Shown piece by piece: positions 26,395 to 34,640 of a stretch of 64,000 nucleotides of DNA. The stretch is taken from NCBI RefSeq assembly GCF_018215265.2, contig NZ_CP136562.1, positions 1,860,001-1,924,000 on the forward strand. The letters are read 5' to 3'. A model generated the notes under the pieces. It had not been told where the DNA came from. It did no database searches and saw only the letters and a program-made list of their open reading frames with translations. Position 1 is the stretch's first letter, and each line of letters begins with the position of its first letter. The position numbers and the translations under genes were made by a program. This DNA comes from Paenarthrobacter sp. GOM3 (GTDB taxonomy: Bacteria; Actinomycetota; Actinomycetes; Actinomycetales; Micrococcaceae).

Positions 26395-27984
26395 ATGGAC
26401 GCTTTGGAAATCGCACGCTGGCAATTCGGCATCACTACCGTCTACCACTTCATGATGGTGCCCCTCACCATTGGCCTCGGCCTGGTGGTGGCCATCATCC
26501 AGACCCTCTGGTACCGCACGGGCAAGCCCGAGTACCTGCGCATGACCAAGTTCTGGGGAAAGCTGTTCCTCATCAACTTCATCATGGGCGTGGCAACCGG
26601 AATCGTGCAGGAATTCCAGTTCGGGATGGCCTGGAGTGAGTACAGCCGGTTCGTGGGGGACGTCTTCGGCGCTCCACTGGCCCTTGAGGCGCTGCTGGCC
26701 TTCTTCGTGGAGTCCACGTTCCTCGGACTATGGATTTTCGGCTGGAAGCAGCTCAAGCGCGGCGTGCACCTGGCCTGCCTGTGGATTGCCGTGATCGGCT
26801 CGGTCTTTTCCGCGTACTTCATCATCGTGGCCAACTCCTGGATGCAGCACCCCGTTGGTGTTGAGATGGTGGATGGGCGTCCCGTCATGACAGACGCCTG
26901 GGCAGTCTTCACCAACAACACAGCCCTGGTTGCAGTACCGCACACCCTGTTCGGCGCACTGGCCGTTGCTGGTGCCTTCCTGCTGGGAATTGCCTGGTAC
27001 CACCTGTGGCGCAGGCGCCACGACGGCATAGACGTGGTGGGTGCAGACGGCAAGCTGATCCCAGGTGAGGCTGCGATTCCAGGCCGCGACAAGGCCGACT
27101 ACACCGTGTGGATGACATCGCTAAGGATCGGTGCCGTGGTGGCCATGATTTCCTTCGCCGGAACTGCCATCACCGGCGACCTCCAGGGCAAGCTGATGTT
27201 TGAACAGCAGCCCATGAAGATGGCCGCTGCCGAAGCGGCCTGCCACGATGGCACCGGCTTCTCGGTATTGAGCGTGGGCAACCTCGGCGCCTCCAACTGT
27301 GACGACATTGTGGCGGTCATCGAAGTCCCGGGCATCCTGTCCTTCCTGGCCAAGGGTGACTTCACCACCGAGGTCAAGGGCGTCAACAGCTTGCTCGGCG
27401 AATACAAGGAAAAGTACGGGACCCACCTGCCGGACAACCCGCTCTACGGCGAGCGCGCCGGCCAGGAGATCCAGTATGTTCCCGTGATGGAAGTGACGTA
27501 CTGGGGCTTCCGCATGATGATCGGCTTCGGTGGTATCGCAGCACTTGCCGCCCTGCTGGCCCTGTGGGTCACCTGCAAGGGCGTGGTGCCCCAGTCCAAG
27601 TGGCTCATGCGCCTGGCGGTCTTCGGGATCCTTGCTCCCTTCGGGGCCAACGCGGCCGGGTGGATCTTTACGGAGATGGGACGCCAACCCTTCGTGGTTG
27701 CCCCGAATCCTGACATGAACGGCATTGACCAGGTCTTCATGTTTACCGCGGCTGCTGTGTCACCCGGGGTCAGTGCGGGTGAACTCATGACCTCGCTGGT
27801 GGTCCTCACTGCCATCTACGCCGTGCTTCTGGTGGTTGAAGTGAAACTGCTGGTCAAGTACATCCGCGGCGGAGTGGCGTCGGCGATGCCTGAACTTGCC
27901 CACGCCAAGGACACGGACAAGCACGACAAGAACGACGACGGCCCGGACAAGTCCGGCGACGACGTCCTGGCATTCGCCTACTAG
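26395..27984 (+). CDS. cydA: Cytochrome bd oxidase subunit I
   Basis: Quinol-oxidising, oxygen-reducing membrane subunit, 529 residues. Expected haem ligands are H18 (VYHFMMVP), H183 (AVPHTLFG) and M375 (FRMMIG). The quinol loop carries GDLQGKLMFEQQPMKMAA, and GWIFTEMGRQPF is the family signature. The loop is the short type and has C283 and C302, 19 residues apart, like the disulfide pair of mycobacterial bd oxidase. The ATG at 26395 has AAAGGA upstream and gives MDALEIARWQFG; earlier in-frame sequence is promoter. First gene of cydA-cydB-cydDC. Confidence 0.97.
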   Translation: MDALEIARWQFGITTVYHFMMVPLTIGLGLVVAIIQTLWYRTGKPEYLRMTKFWGKLFLINFIMGVATGIVQEFQFGMAWSEYSRFVGDVFGAPLALEALLAFFVESTFLGLWIFGWKQLKRGVHLACLWIAVIGSVFSAYFIIVANSWMQHPVGVEMVDGRPVMTDAWAVFTNNTALVAVPHTLFGALAVAGAFLLGIAWYHLWRRRHDGIDVVGADGKLIPGEAAIPGRDKADYTVWMTSLRIGAVVAMISFAGTAITGDLQGKLMFEQQPMKMAAAEAACHDGTGFSVLSVGNLGASNCDDIVAVIEVPGILSFLAKGDFTTEVKGVNSLLGEYKEKYGTHLPDNPLYGERAGQEIQYVPVMEVTYWGFRMMIGFGGIAALAALLALWVTCKGVVPQSKWLMRLAVFGILAPFGANAAGWIFTEMGRQPFVVAPNPDMNGIDQVFMFTAAAVSPGVSAGELMTSLVVLTAIYAVLLVVEVKLLVKYIRGGVASAMPELAHAKDTDKHDKNDDGPDKSGDDVLAFAY

Positions 27985-28003
27985 AAGCCAAGGGAAACTG
28001 ACA

Positions 28004-29101
28004 ATGGAACTGTTGCCAACTATCTGGTTCGTGGCCATCGCCGTTCTGTGGACCGGCTACCTCTTCCTGGAGGGCTTTGACCTCGGCGTCGGCATGCTCA
28101 TGAAGCTGTTCGCACGCAACAACACCGACCGCCGCGTTCTGTTGAACACGATTGGTCCGGTGTGGGACGGCAATGAGGTGTGGCTGCTCACTGCGGCCGG
28201 TGCAACCTTCGCTGCATTCCCCCTCTGGTACGCATCTTTGTTCTCGGCGTTGTACCTGCCGCTGCTGTGCGTCCTCGCGGCCCTGATCTTCCGTGCGGTC
28301 GCCTTCGAGTACCGGGGCAAGGTGGACTCCGTCCGTTGGCGCAACCGCTGGGACTGGGCCATCGCCGTCGGCTCCTTCGTTGCCGCCTTCGGTATCGGCG
28401 CCGCCTTGGCGCTGACAACAACGGGCCTGCCGTTGAACGACAACGGGGACCGCGTGGGTGGCCCCATGTCATGGTTCAGCGGGTACGCACTCCTCGGCGG
28501 ATTCGGTGTTGTGGCGTTCGCCCTGGTGCACGCACTGGCCTTCCTGGCGCTGAAGACCGACGGCGATGTGCGGCACCGGGCGCGCCGCTGGTTTGTGCGG
28601 CTGGTCCCGGTGGCGGTGCTGCCGATGTTCGGCTGGATGCTGGCGGTGCAGTTCCTGAGCGGGAAGCCGTGGACCTGGGCCCTGGTGGCAGCTGCGGTGG
28701 TTGCCGTAGTCCTGGCTTGGCAGTTGGCGCGGGCCGGATCTGAAGGCCGGGCATTTAGTGCCCTCGGCGCCTTCATTGTCTGCGCCACCGCCTCGATCTT
28801 TGGTGCAGCGTTCCCGGTGGTCATTCCTTCCACGATCGATCCCGCCTTCAACCTGACCATCTCCAACGCTTCGTCCTCGGACTACACACTGGGCTTGATG
28901 AGCATTGTTGCCGCAGTTGGGCTGCCGCTGGTGATTGCCTACCAGTCCTGGACGTACTGGGTATTCCGGCGGCGCGTCAGTGCAGCCCACATCCCCGAAG
29001 CGCATGGGTTCCTGCCAGCGATCGCCGCGAAGGTCCTGGTTTCGAAGGAACCGGGAGCAGCCGGTAACCAATCTGACAAGCGAACGCGCCCAGGAGCCTG
29101 A
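28004..29101 (+). CDS. cydB: Cytochrome bd oxidase subunit II
   Basis: 365-residue membrane partner of CydA. It begins MELLPTIWFVAIAVLWTGYL followed by FLEGFDLGVGML, the family's first helix, and continues with GPVWDGNEVWL and the LTTTGLPLN region. About eight to nine membrane helices are visible. The ATG at 28004 lies 19 bases after the cydA stop and has AAGGGA upstream; earlier in-frame codons overlap the end of cydA and are not supported. Confidence 0.96.
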   Translation: MELLPTIWFVAIAVLWTGYLFLEGFDLGVGMLMKLFARNNTDRRVLLNTIGPVWDGNEVWLLTAAGATFAAFPLWYASLFSALYLPLLCVLAALIFRAVAFEYRGKVDSVRWRNRWDWAIAVGSFVAAFGIGAALALTTTGLPLNDNGDRVGGPMSWFSGYALLGGFGVVAFALVHALAFLALKTDGDVRHRARRWFVRLVPVAVLPMFGWMLAVQFLSGKPWTWALVAAAVVAVVLAWQLARAGSEGRAFSALGAFIVCATASIFGAAFPVVIPSTIDPAFNLTISNASSSDYTLGLMSIVAAVGLPLVIAYQSWTYWVFRRRVSAAHIPEAHGFLPAIAAKVLVSKEPGAAGNQSDKRTRPGA

Positions 29102-29107
29102 ACGCCG

Positions 29108-32100
29108 ATGAAACCCGTGTTCCCTTCCGGCCCGGCTACCCGCTCCGCCCTCTACACGATCGGCCTGCTGTCCGCCCTCAAGGCATTGTCCCTGGTGCTG
29201 ATGGCGCAGGCGGTGGCGGTGATGCTGGCAGGCCTCGCCTCCGGGTCGGGGGATTGGAACAGCGGACTGGTCTGGGGTGCTGTGGGAGCTTTCCTGCGGT
29301 CGCTGACTGTGTGGGGCCAGGGGATTGCCTCCCGCCGGGCCGCCCTGGGCGTCAAGGAAGAGTTGCGCGCCGGGCTGTTGCGGCGGTCACTGGCTGACGG
29401 TGCCGCTTCACCGGTAGGGGGAATGAACGACGGCGGCCTGGCGATCCTCACGACGCGCGGCCTGGACGCGCTGGACGACTATTACACGCAATACTTGCCC
29501 GCCTTGGTGAACTGCGCAACGGTGCCGTTGCTGATCGGTGCCCGTATCCTGTTCGCCGACTGGGTCAGCGCAGTGGTGATCGTCCTGACCGTTCCCTTGG
29601 TTCCGTTGTTCATGGTCCTGATCGGCCGGCACACCGAGGACAGTGTCCGTGACGCGCAGACCACCCTGCGGAAACTCTCCGGGCACATTCTTGAGCTCGC
29701 CAAAGGCCTGCCGGTCCTGGTGGGCCTGGGCCGTGCCAGCGAGCAACGCGCAGCCCTGGAGGATATCTCCGAGCAATACCGCAGCCGAACCATGGGCACC
29801 CTCCGCACCGCCTTCCTTTCGGCGCTTGCCTTGGAGCTCATAGCCACGATCTCCGTAGCTGTTGTTGCCGTGTTCATCGGTGTCAGGCTCGTCGCTGGGG
29901 ACATGGCTTTGGAAGCAGGGCTGTTGGCATTGATCCTTGCCCCCGACTGCTACCTGCCCCTCCGGGAACTGGGTACCGCCCACCATGCCAGCGACGACGG
30001 CCGCGCCGCCCTCGAAACCACCAATGCCGTGCTGGGAGCACCCACGCACCAGCGACTGCAATCAAGCCCCGGGTCACAAGAGCCTGCCGACACCGTGGTG
30101 ACCGATCTTTCGGTGACGTACAGCAACAGGTCCGCGGCCGCCGTCGGGCCCCTCAGCTTTACCGCGCAACAGGGCAGGATCACCGCCCTGGACGGGGATA
30201 GCGGGACCGGAAAGAGCACCGTCCTCGCTGTCCTGGCCGGGCTCATCGGGCCGGGAACGGGGACAGCGGTCACCGGGCACGTCAGGGGCGCAGGACTAGG
30301 GACCGTGGCATGGGTGCCACAGCATCCTGTCATGGCAGCCGAAACCGTCCAGCAGGAAATTGAGCTCTACCTGGACGGCTACGACGGCAACACCGCCGAA
30401 GCTGCCGCCCGTGTCCTGAAGAAGACCTCAGCAGGCCACCTGGCGGCCAAGCACGCCGCTGAGCTGAGCCCAGGCGAACTCCGCCGTGTGGCACTGGCCC
30501 GCGGGCTGGCGCGCGTGGAAGCCGGAGCCACCCTGTTGCTGCTCGACGAGCCCACCGCCCACCTGGACCACTACTCCGCCAGCGTGGTGCGGAACGCCAT
30601 CGAATCACTCCGCGGCTCGGTCACGGTGATCCTGGTGGCCCACGACGCCGCCACCCGGGCGCTCGCCGACCACCTGGTGCCCGTGGGGCGCAAGCACCCG
30701 TACCCGGCACCACCGATGGGGGAGGGCGCCGTACTCCCCGCCGGGGGCCACGCGGAAGCTAGCCCTGCGAATAACTCCGCAGGCCAGGACGGCCTCGTGC
30801 CGGCCGCGCACCGGTCCGGAAGCCTTCAACGCCTGCTCGGCGTCCTGAAACCCGTCCGTTGGAAGTTCGCCGCCGCCGGTGTCGTCGCAGTCCTGGCCGC
30901 CTTGTTCGCCGTGGCACTGTCCGGGCTGTCCGGATGGCTGATCATCAGGGCCAGCGAGCAGCCGCCCATCCTCTACCTGCTCGGGGCGATAGTGGGTGTC
31001 AGGTTTTTCGGTATTGGAAGGGCAGTCCTGCGGTACTGCGAGCGCCTGCTGACTCACGACGCCGTGTTCGCTGCCATGTCCCGCCTCCGGGGCGCCCTCT
31101 GGGCAACACTGAGCCGGAGGGCACTCTCCCTTCGTCGGCTCCTCCAAGGCGGCAACGTGTTGGGGGCCATCGTGGACGACGTCGACACCCTACGCGACCT
31201 CCTGCCTCGCGTTGCACTGCCTCCGGCCACCGCAGCAGGAGTCAGCGGAGCTGCCATCATCGCCACCACCCTCGTCATGCCCGCAGCAGTGCCCGCCGTG
31301 GTGCTGGTGTCAGTCATCGGCCTGGCCCTTGCGCCGCTCCTTGCCGTCCTGGCCGACAGGAACGCCGCAAAATCAGAACAGCAGGTGCGCTCCGTGGTGC
31401 TGAAAGGTGTCGCTGCGGCACTGGACGCACGGGCTGACCTGGCTGGCAACGGAGTGGGGGAGCCCGTGCTCCAGGACCTCCGCAGCAAGGACCGCGCGGC
31501 CACCGTCTCCGCCCAGCGCTCGGCATGGGCCGAAGGGCTCGGGCAAGCTGTGATCGTCCTGGCGTGCTCGCTGGCAGCCCTGTGGGCGGGTGTCCTCAGT
31601 GCTCCCTCGGTAGCCAACGGCTCCGCAGCACCCGAACTCGTAGCCGTGATCGTCCTCATGCTGCTGGCGCTGGTGGAACCCTTCGGGGGCATCGTGTCCG
31701 CCGTGCGCCAAGCCCCCGCGCTCGCAGCCGTCCTGCGCCGGTTGGCTGCTTCCGGAGCCTTGGACGCCGCGACCGCTTCGGAAGACCCCGGCGGCGGCCC
31801 CCGGCCGCTTCCTGACCGCGCCGGCAACGCGGGACTGGAGTTGAGGGGAGCTGCCGCGGCATGGCCTGGAGGTCCGAACGTGTTCGCTGGCCTCACGGCG
31901 GAAGCAGGACCCGGCCGCTGGCTCTCCGTCACAGGACCTTCCGGCGCAGGAAAATCCACGTTCCTGTCGGTACTGCTGGGCTTCCTCCCATTGACGCAGG
32001 GAACAGCGAAACTGACGGGCACGGCAGCGTGGTGCCCGCAGGAGGCGCACCTCTTCGACTCCACCATCCGTGGGAACCTCCTGCTTAGCCGGCCCGCGGC

Positions 32101-32512
32101 GGCCAAACCCACTGAGGCGGACATGCACAAGGCGCTGGCGGACGTCGGACTGGACGTCTTGGTGGAGTCATTGCCGGGCGGGCTCGACGCCCGGATTGGA
32201 CCTGGCGGGTCCTTCCTCAGCGGCGGGGAACGGCAGCGGCTCGCGATGGCCAGGACTCTTCTCACCGGTGCCTCCATTTTGCTTCTGGACGAGCCCACCG
32301 CCCACTTGGATGCCGGCTCGGCCCGGGAAATGATGGCCATCCTCCGCAAGGGACTCAAGGACGTCACAGTGGTCCTTGTCACCCACAATCCCGAGGATAT
32401 CGATCCGGCGGACGCGCGCCTGGAACTGGGTGCGGCGGGATCTGCTGCGCCCACTGGCGCGGCGCCCGGCGCGGGCGCGGCGGAGCTGGTGGGAAGGGCT
32501 ACTCCTCAGTAG
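29108..32512 (+). CDS. cydDC: Fused thiol reductant ABC exporter CydDC
   Basis: Single 1134-residue polypeptide joining the CydD and CydC half-transporters, needed for cytochrome bd assembly (export of glutathione/cysteine-type thiols, or haem delivery, by family knowledge). Each half has six membrane helices and a nucleotide-binding domain. Walker A is GDSGTGKS (363-370) and GPSGAGKS (943-950). The signatures are LSPGE in the first half, which is degenerate, and LSGGE in the second. Walker B is LLLLDEPTAHLD (D480/E481) and ILLLDEPTAHLD (D1061/E1062). An Ala/Pro-rich linker near 540-570 marks the fusion point. It starts 6 bases after cydB. Confidence 0.95.
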   Translation: MKPVFPSGPATRSALYTIGLLSALKALSLVLMAQAVAVMLAGLASGSGDWNSGLVWGAVGAFLRSLTVWGQGIASRRAALGVKEELRAGLLRRSLADGAASPVGGMNDGGLAILTTRGLDALDDYYTQYLPALVNCATVPLLIGARILFADWVSAVVIVLTVPLVPLFMVLIGRHTEDSVRDAQTTLRKLSGHILELAKGLPVLVGLGRASEQRAALEDISEQYRSRTMGTLRTAFLSALALELIATISVAVVAVFIGVRLVAGDMALEAGLLALILAPDCYLPLRELGTAHHASDDGRAALETTNAVLGAPTHQRLQSSPGSQEPADTVVTDLSVTYSNRSAAAVGPLSFTAQQGRITALDGDSGTGKSTVLAVLAGLIGPGTGTAVTGHVRGAGLGTVAWVPQHPVMAAETVQQEIELYLDGYDGNTAEAAARVLKKTSAGHLAAKHAAELSPGELRRVALARGLARVEAGATLLLLDEPTAHLDHYSASVVRNAIESLRGSVTVILVAHDAATRALADHLVPVGRKHPYPAPPMGEGAVLPAGGHAEASPANNSAGQDGLVPAAHRSGSLQRLLGVLKPVRWKFAAAGVVAVLAALFAVALSGLSGWLIIRASEQPPILYLLGAIVGVRFFGIGRAVLRYCERLLTHDAVFAAMSRLRGALWATLSRRALSLRRLLQGGNVLGAIVDDVDTLRDLLPRVALPPATAAGVSGAAIIATTLVMPAAVPAVVLVSVIGLALAPLLAVLADRNAAKSEQQVRSVVLKGVAAALDARADLAGNGVGEPVLQDLRSKDRAATVSAQRSAWAEGLGQAVIVLACSLAALWAGVLSAPSVANGSAAPELVAVIVLMLLALVEPFGGIVSAVRQAPALAAVLRRLAASGALDAATASEDPGGGPRPLPDRAGNAGLELRGAAAAWPGGPNVFAGLTAEAGPGRWLSVTGPSGAGKSTFLSVLLGFLPLTQGTAKLTGTAAWCPQEAHLFDSTIRGNLLLSRPAAAKPTEADMHKALADVGLDVLVESLPGGLDARIGPGGSFLSGGERQRLAMARTLLTGASILLLDEPTAHLDAGSAREMMAILRKGLKDVTVVLVTHNPEDIDPADARLELGAAGSAAPTGAAPGAGAAELVGRATPQ

Positions 32513-32524
32513 CCTGTTGGCATG
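32510..32524 (+). promoter_or_regulatory. Leaderless promoter of the double-GNAT gene
   Basis: TAGCCT (32510-32515) overlaps the end of cydDC and is followed by 6 bases and the ATG at 32522. There is no good Shine-Dalgarno. Confidence 0.5.
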
Positions 32525-33532
32525 CCTTTCGAAGCAGCAAGCCAAGCCATGCCCGACGTCGTCGTGACGGGCCTCCAGTGGCGGCCGGCCTCCACGGGGG
32601 ACCTGGACAACTGGGCCGGACTGATCGCCAGGACGGCCGCCGTCGAACGTCCCGCCTGGTATGAAAAGCGGGGCGACCTGGTCCATGTCCTCGAGTCCAG
32701 CAAGAATCCTCCGCAAGCCAGTACGCTGCTGGGCTTCGACGCCGACGGGGTGGCACGCGCCTATGGACGCATCACCAAGAACCCGGACGGCGACAAAGCC
32801 ACCGGGATGGCATGCGTTGACCCGGAGTGGCAGCAGCGCGGTATTGGCTCCGCCGTGCTGGTGTGGCAGGAAGACCAAGTGCGGAGGCGCTTCGACGACG
32901 ATCAGGCAGCGGGACACACGACTGCCCCGCCACGGTTGCGCATCCAAACTGAAGAGCAGCACGAGCACCAGGCCGCGCTCCTGATGGGACACGGCTACGG
33001 GGCAGTGCGCTGGTTCAACGAGATGCACCGGCCGCTATCCACGGAACTGCCCCACGTTCCCCTCAGTGGGGGACTTGAACTGCGGACACTGGAACCATCC
33101 CTGTTCGAACCAGTACGGCAGGCCCACAACGATGCTTTCCGGGACCATTGGGGAAGCGAACCCAGGGACGAGGAGTCGTGGCGGTTTACCATCGGCGAAC
33201 CCACTGCGCGGCATGATCTCAGCACAGTGGTGCTCGACCAGGCCACGGGTGAGGTTGTGGGTTACCAACTGGCCAGCCACGACCCGGACGCGCCACGTGA
33301 CCGCGGTTTCAAGGAGGGCTACACCGAGCTCCTGGGCGTCCGACGCGCCTACCGGGGCAGGGGAATCGCCCAGGCCCTCCTGGCAGACGCCATGAGCCGG
33401 TACTCGCAGGCCGGGATGGACGTCGCCTCCCTTGACGTCGACTCGGCCAACCCCACCGGCGCCTTGGAGCTCTACCTCGGAATGGGCTATGAGCCGGTCA
33501 ACCGCAGCATGACGTGGGAGAAGATGCTCTAG
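32522..33532 (+). CDS. Tandem GNAT acetyltransferase (MshD-like architecture)
   Basis: 336-residue protein with two GNAT domains. The acyl-CoA loops are QQRGIGSAVL (about 103-112) and YRGRGIAQALL (about 277-287). The arrangement resembles mycothiol synthase MshD but the substrate is not certain; the gene lies outside any mycothiol cluster. It follows cydDC by 9 bases, so it may be co-transcribed, yet a TAGCCT hexamer 6 bases before the ATG suggests it also has its own leaderless promoter. Its stop shares the CTAG tetranucleotide with the convergent DinB stop. Confidence 0.85.
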   Translation: MPFEAASQAMPDVVVTGLQWRPASTGDLDNWAGLIARTAAVERPAWYEKRGDLVHVLESSKNPPQASTLLGFDADGVARAYGRITKNPDGDKATGMACVDPEWQQRGIGSAVLVWQEDQVRRRFDDDQAAGHTTAPPRLRIQTEEQHEHQAALLMGHGYGAVRWFNEMHRPLSTELPHVPLSGGLELRTLEPSLFEPVRQAHNDAFRDHWGSEPRDEESWRFTIGEPTARHDLSTVVLDQATGEVVGYQLASHDPDAPRDRGFKEGYTELLGVRRAYRGRGIAQALLADAMSRYSQAGMDVASLDVDSANPTGALELYLGMGYEPVNRSMTWEKML

Positions 33533-34047
33533 CCGTCCACGTCGTGCAGGTGGTGGACGACGTCATGGAGGAAGTACTGCGAGAACGTCAGCACGGTGAA
33601 GGCTGAGCCGTTGCTGCGCGTTCCTGTCCGCTCCCAGTCTTCCTCCCGGACCCGGGCAAAGGACTCGGCGATGGTGGAGCCCTCGGCTTCCAGTTCGTCG
33701 GCCACGGTCCGGGGGTCTGCCGAGCCATACTCGCCGTCAATGGCTGCCTGGTCCTGGTCCCAATTGGCGAACTGTGCATCCTCTTCGGTCAGCATCAGGT
33801 TCAGCCGCTGGTCGAACAGGCTAAAGACGTCGCGCACATGGCACGCATACTCCAACGTGGACCATGTGTGGTCGTTGGGCCGTACCGCAACATCCTCGCG
33901 GCGCAGGACCGCCCGCCACCGCGGCAGCATGTTTAGGACAGTGCCCGGCACTGTCGATGGGGTCACCGTAGCGGGGTCGAAACCGCACTCGGGGCAGGGC
34001 TCTGAGAGCACCCAGGTCCAGTCTTTTTCATCAGGGATGATCGGCAT
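33529..34047 (-). CDS. DinB-family protein
   Basis: 172-residue DinB_2-type four-helix protein; relatives are metal-dependent thiol transferases or stress proteins. Possible metal ligands are H in EYACHVRD and two in HDVVHHLHD at the C-terminus. A CPECG motif near residue 18-22 is an extra that may bind zinc or carry a reactive thiol. The ATG at 34047 is 6 bases after TAGACT (leaderless type). In actinobacteria many DinB proteins use mycothiol, but that link is only suggested here by the adjacent MshD-like gene. Confidence 0.83.
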   Translation of the reverse strand: MPIIPDEKDWTWVLSEPCPECGFDPATVTPSTVPGTVLNMLPRWRAVLRREDVAVRPNDHTWSTLEYACHVRDVFSLFDQRLNLMLTEEDAQFANWDQDQAAIDGEYGSADPRTVADELEAEGSTIAESFARVREEDWERTGTRSNGSAFTVLTFSQYFLHDVVHHLHDVDG

Positions 34048-34059
34048 GTCGCCAGTCTA
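34048..34059 (-). promoter_or_regulatory. Leaderless promoter of the DinB gene
   Basis: On the minus strand TAGACT (34059-34054), GGCGAC, then the ATG at 34047. There is no Shine-Dalgarno. Confidence 0.55.
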
Positions 34060-34175
34060 AGCCGATCTGCCCCGGCCTCCCCGCCAACGCCGAAAAACGG
34101 TGCCGGTTTCCAATTACTTCCCATCACGGCCAGGAGTAAAGTTCGTTCCGGGAGGAGAGCCGGAAAGAGAAAAAC

Positions 34176-34559
34176 ATGCTCAAGGATCAGCAGGTTGGTG
34201 CCGTCCTACCGGCACAGGACATAGCCCGGGCCCGCGCTTACTACAGCGAGAAACTGGGACTGGAACCGGAGAACCCGGACGCCGATGACAACCTTCAATA
34301 CAGGTGCGGCGACGGAACCGGGTTTTTCATCTATCAAACGTCCAATGCGGGGACGGCAAAGAACACCCAAATAGGCTGGATGGTGGACGACGTCGCTGCC
34401 GCGGTCGCGGAACTGCGGGACAAAGGAGTGAAGTTTGAGGACTACGACTTTCCCGGACTGAAAACCGAGAACGGCATCGCCACGATGCCCGACGGCACCG
34501 CAGCTGCATGGTTCCTGGACAGTGAAGGCAACATTCTGAGCCTCAACCAAGGCATCTGA
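34176..34559 (+). CDS. VOC-family (glyoxalase/bleomycin-resistance-like) protein
   Basis: 127-residue protein of the vicinal oxygen chelate fold. It shows VLPAQDIARARAYYSEKLGL at the start, the IGWMVDDVAAAVAELRDKGVKFE strand-helix in the middle, and a FLDSEGNILSLNQ ending with the usual acidic metal-site residue. The substrate is unknown. The ATG follows a purine-rich tract including GGAAAGAG. It converges on parC, from which it is separated by a strong terminator. Confidence 0.85.
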   Translation: MLKDQQVGAVLPAQDIARARAYYSEKLGLEPENPDADDNLQYRCGDGTGFFIYQTSNAGTAKNTQIGWMVDDVAAAVAELRDKGVKFEDYDFPGLKTENGIATMPDGTAAAWFLDSEGNILSLNQGI

Positions 34560-34592
34560 GTGGTTCCCGGTTTCACTGCCTGGGAAAGGCAA

Positions 34593-34627
34593 CAGGGCCG
34601 GCGGTTCTGACCGCCGGCCCTGCTTTT
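34593..34627. terminator. Terminator between VOC gene and parC
   Basis: A 13-bp perfect stem (34593-34605 with 34610-34622) has a TCTG loop and is followed by CTTTT on the plus strand. It can serve both convergent genes. Confidence 0.88.
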
Positions 34628-34640
34628 CGCCATCAACAAG

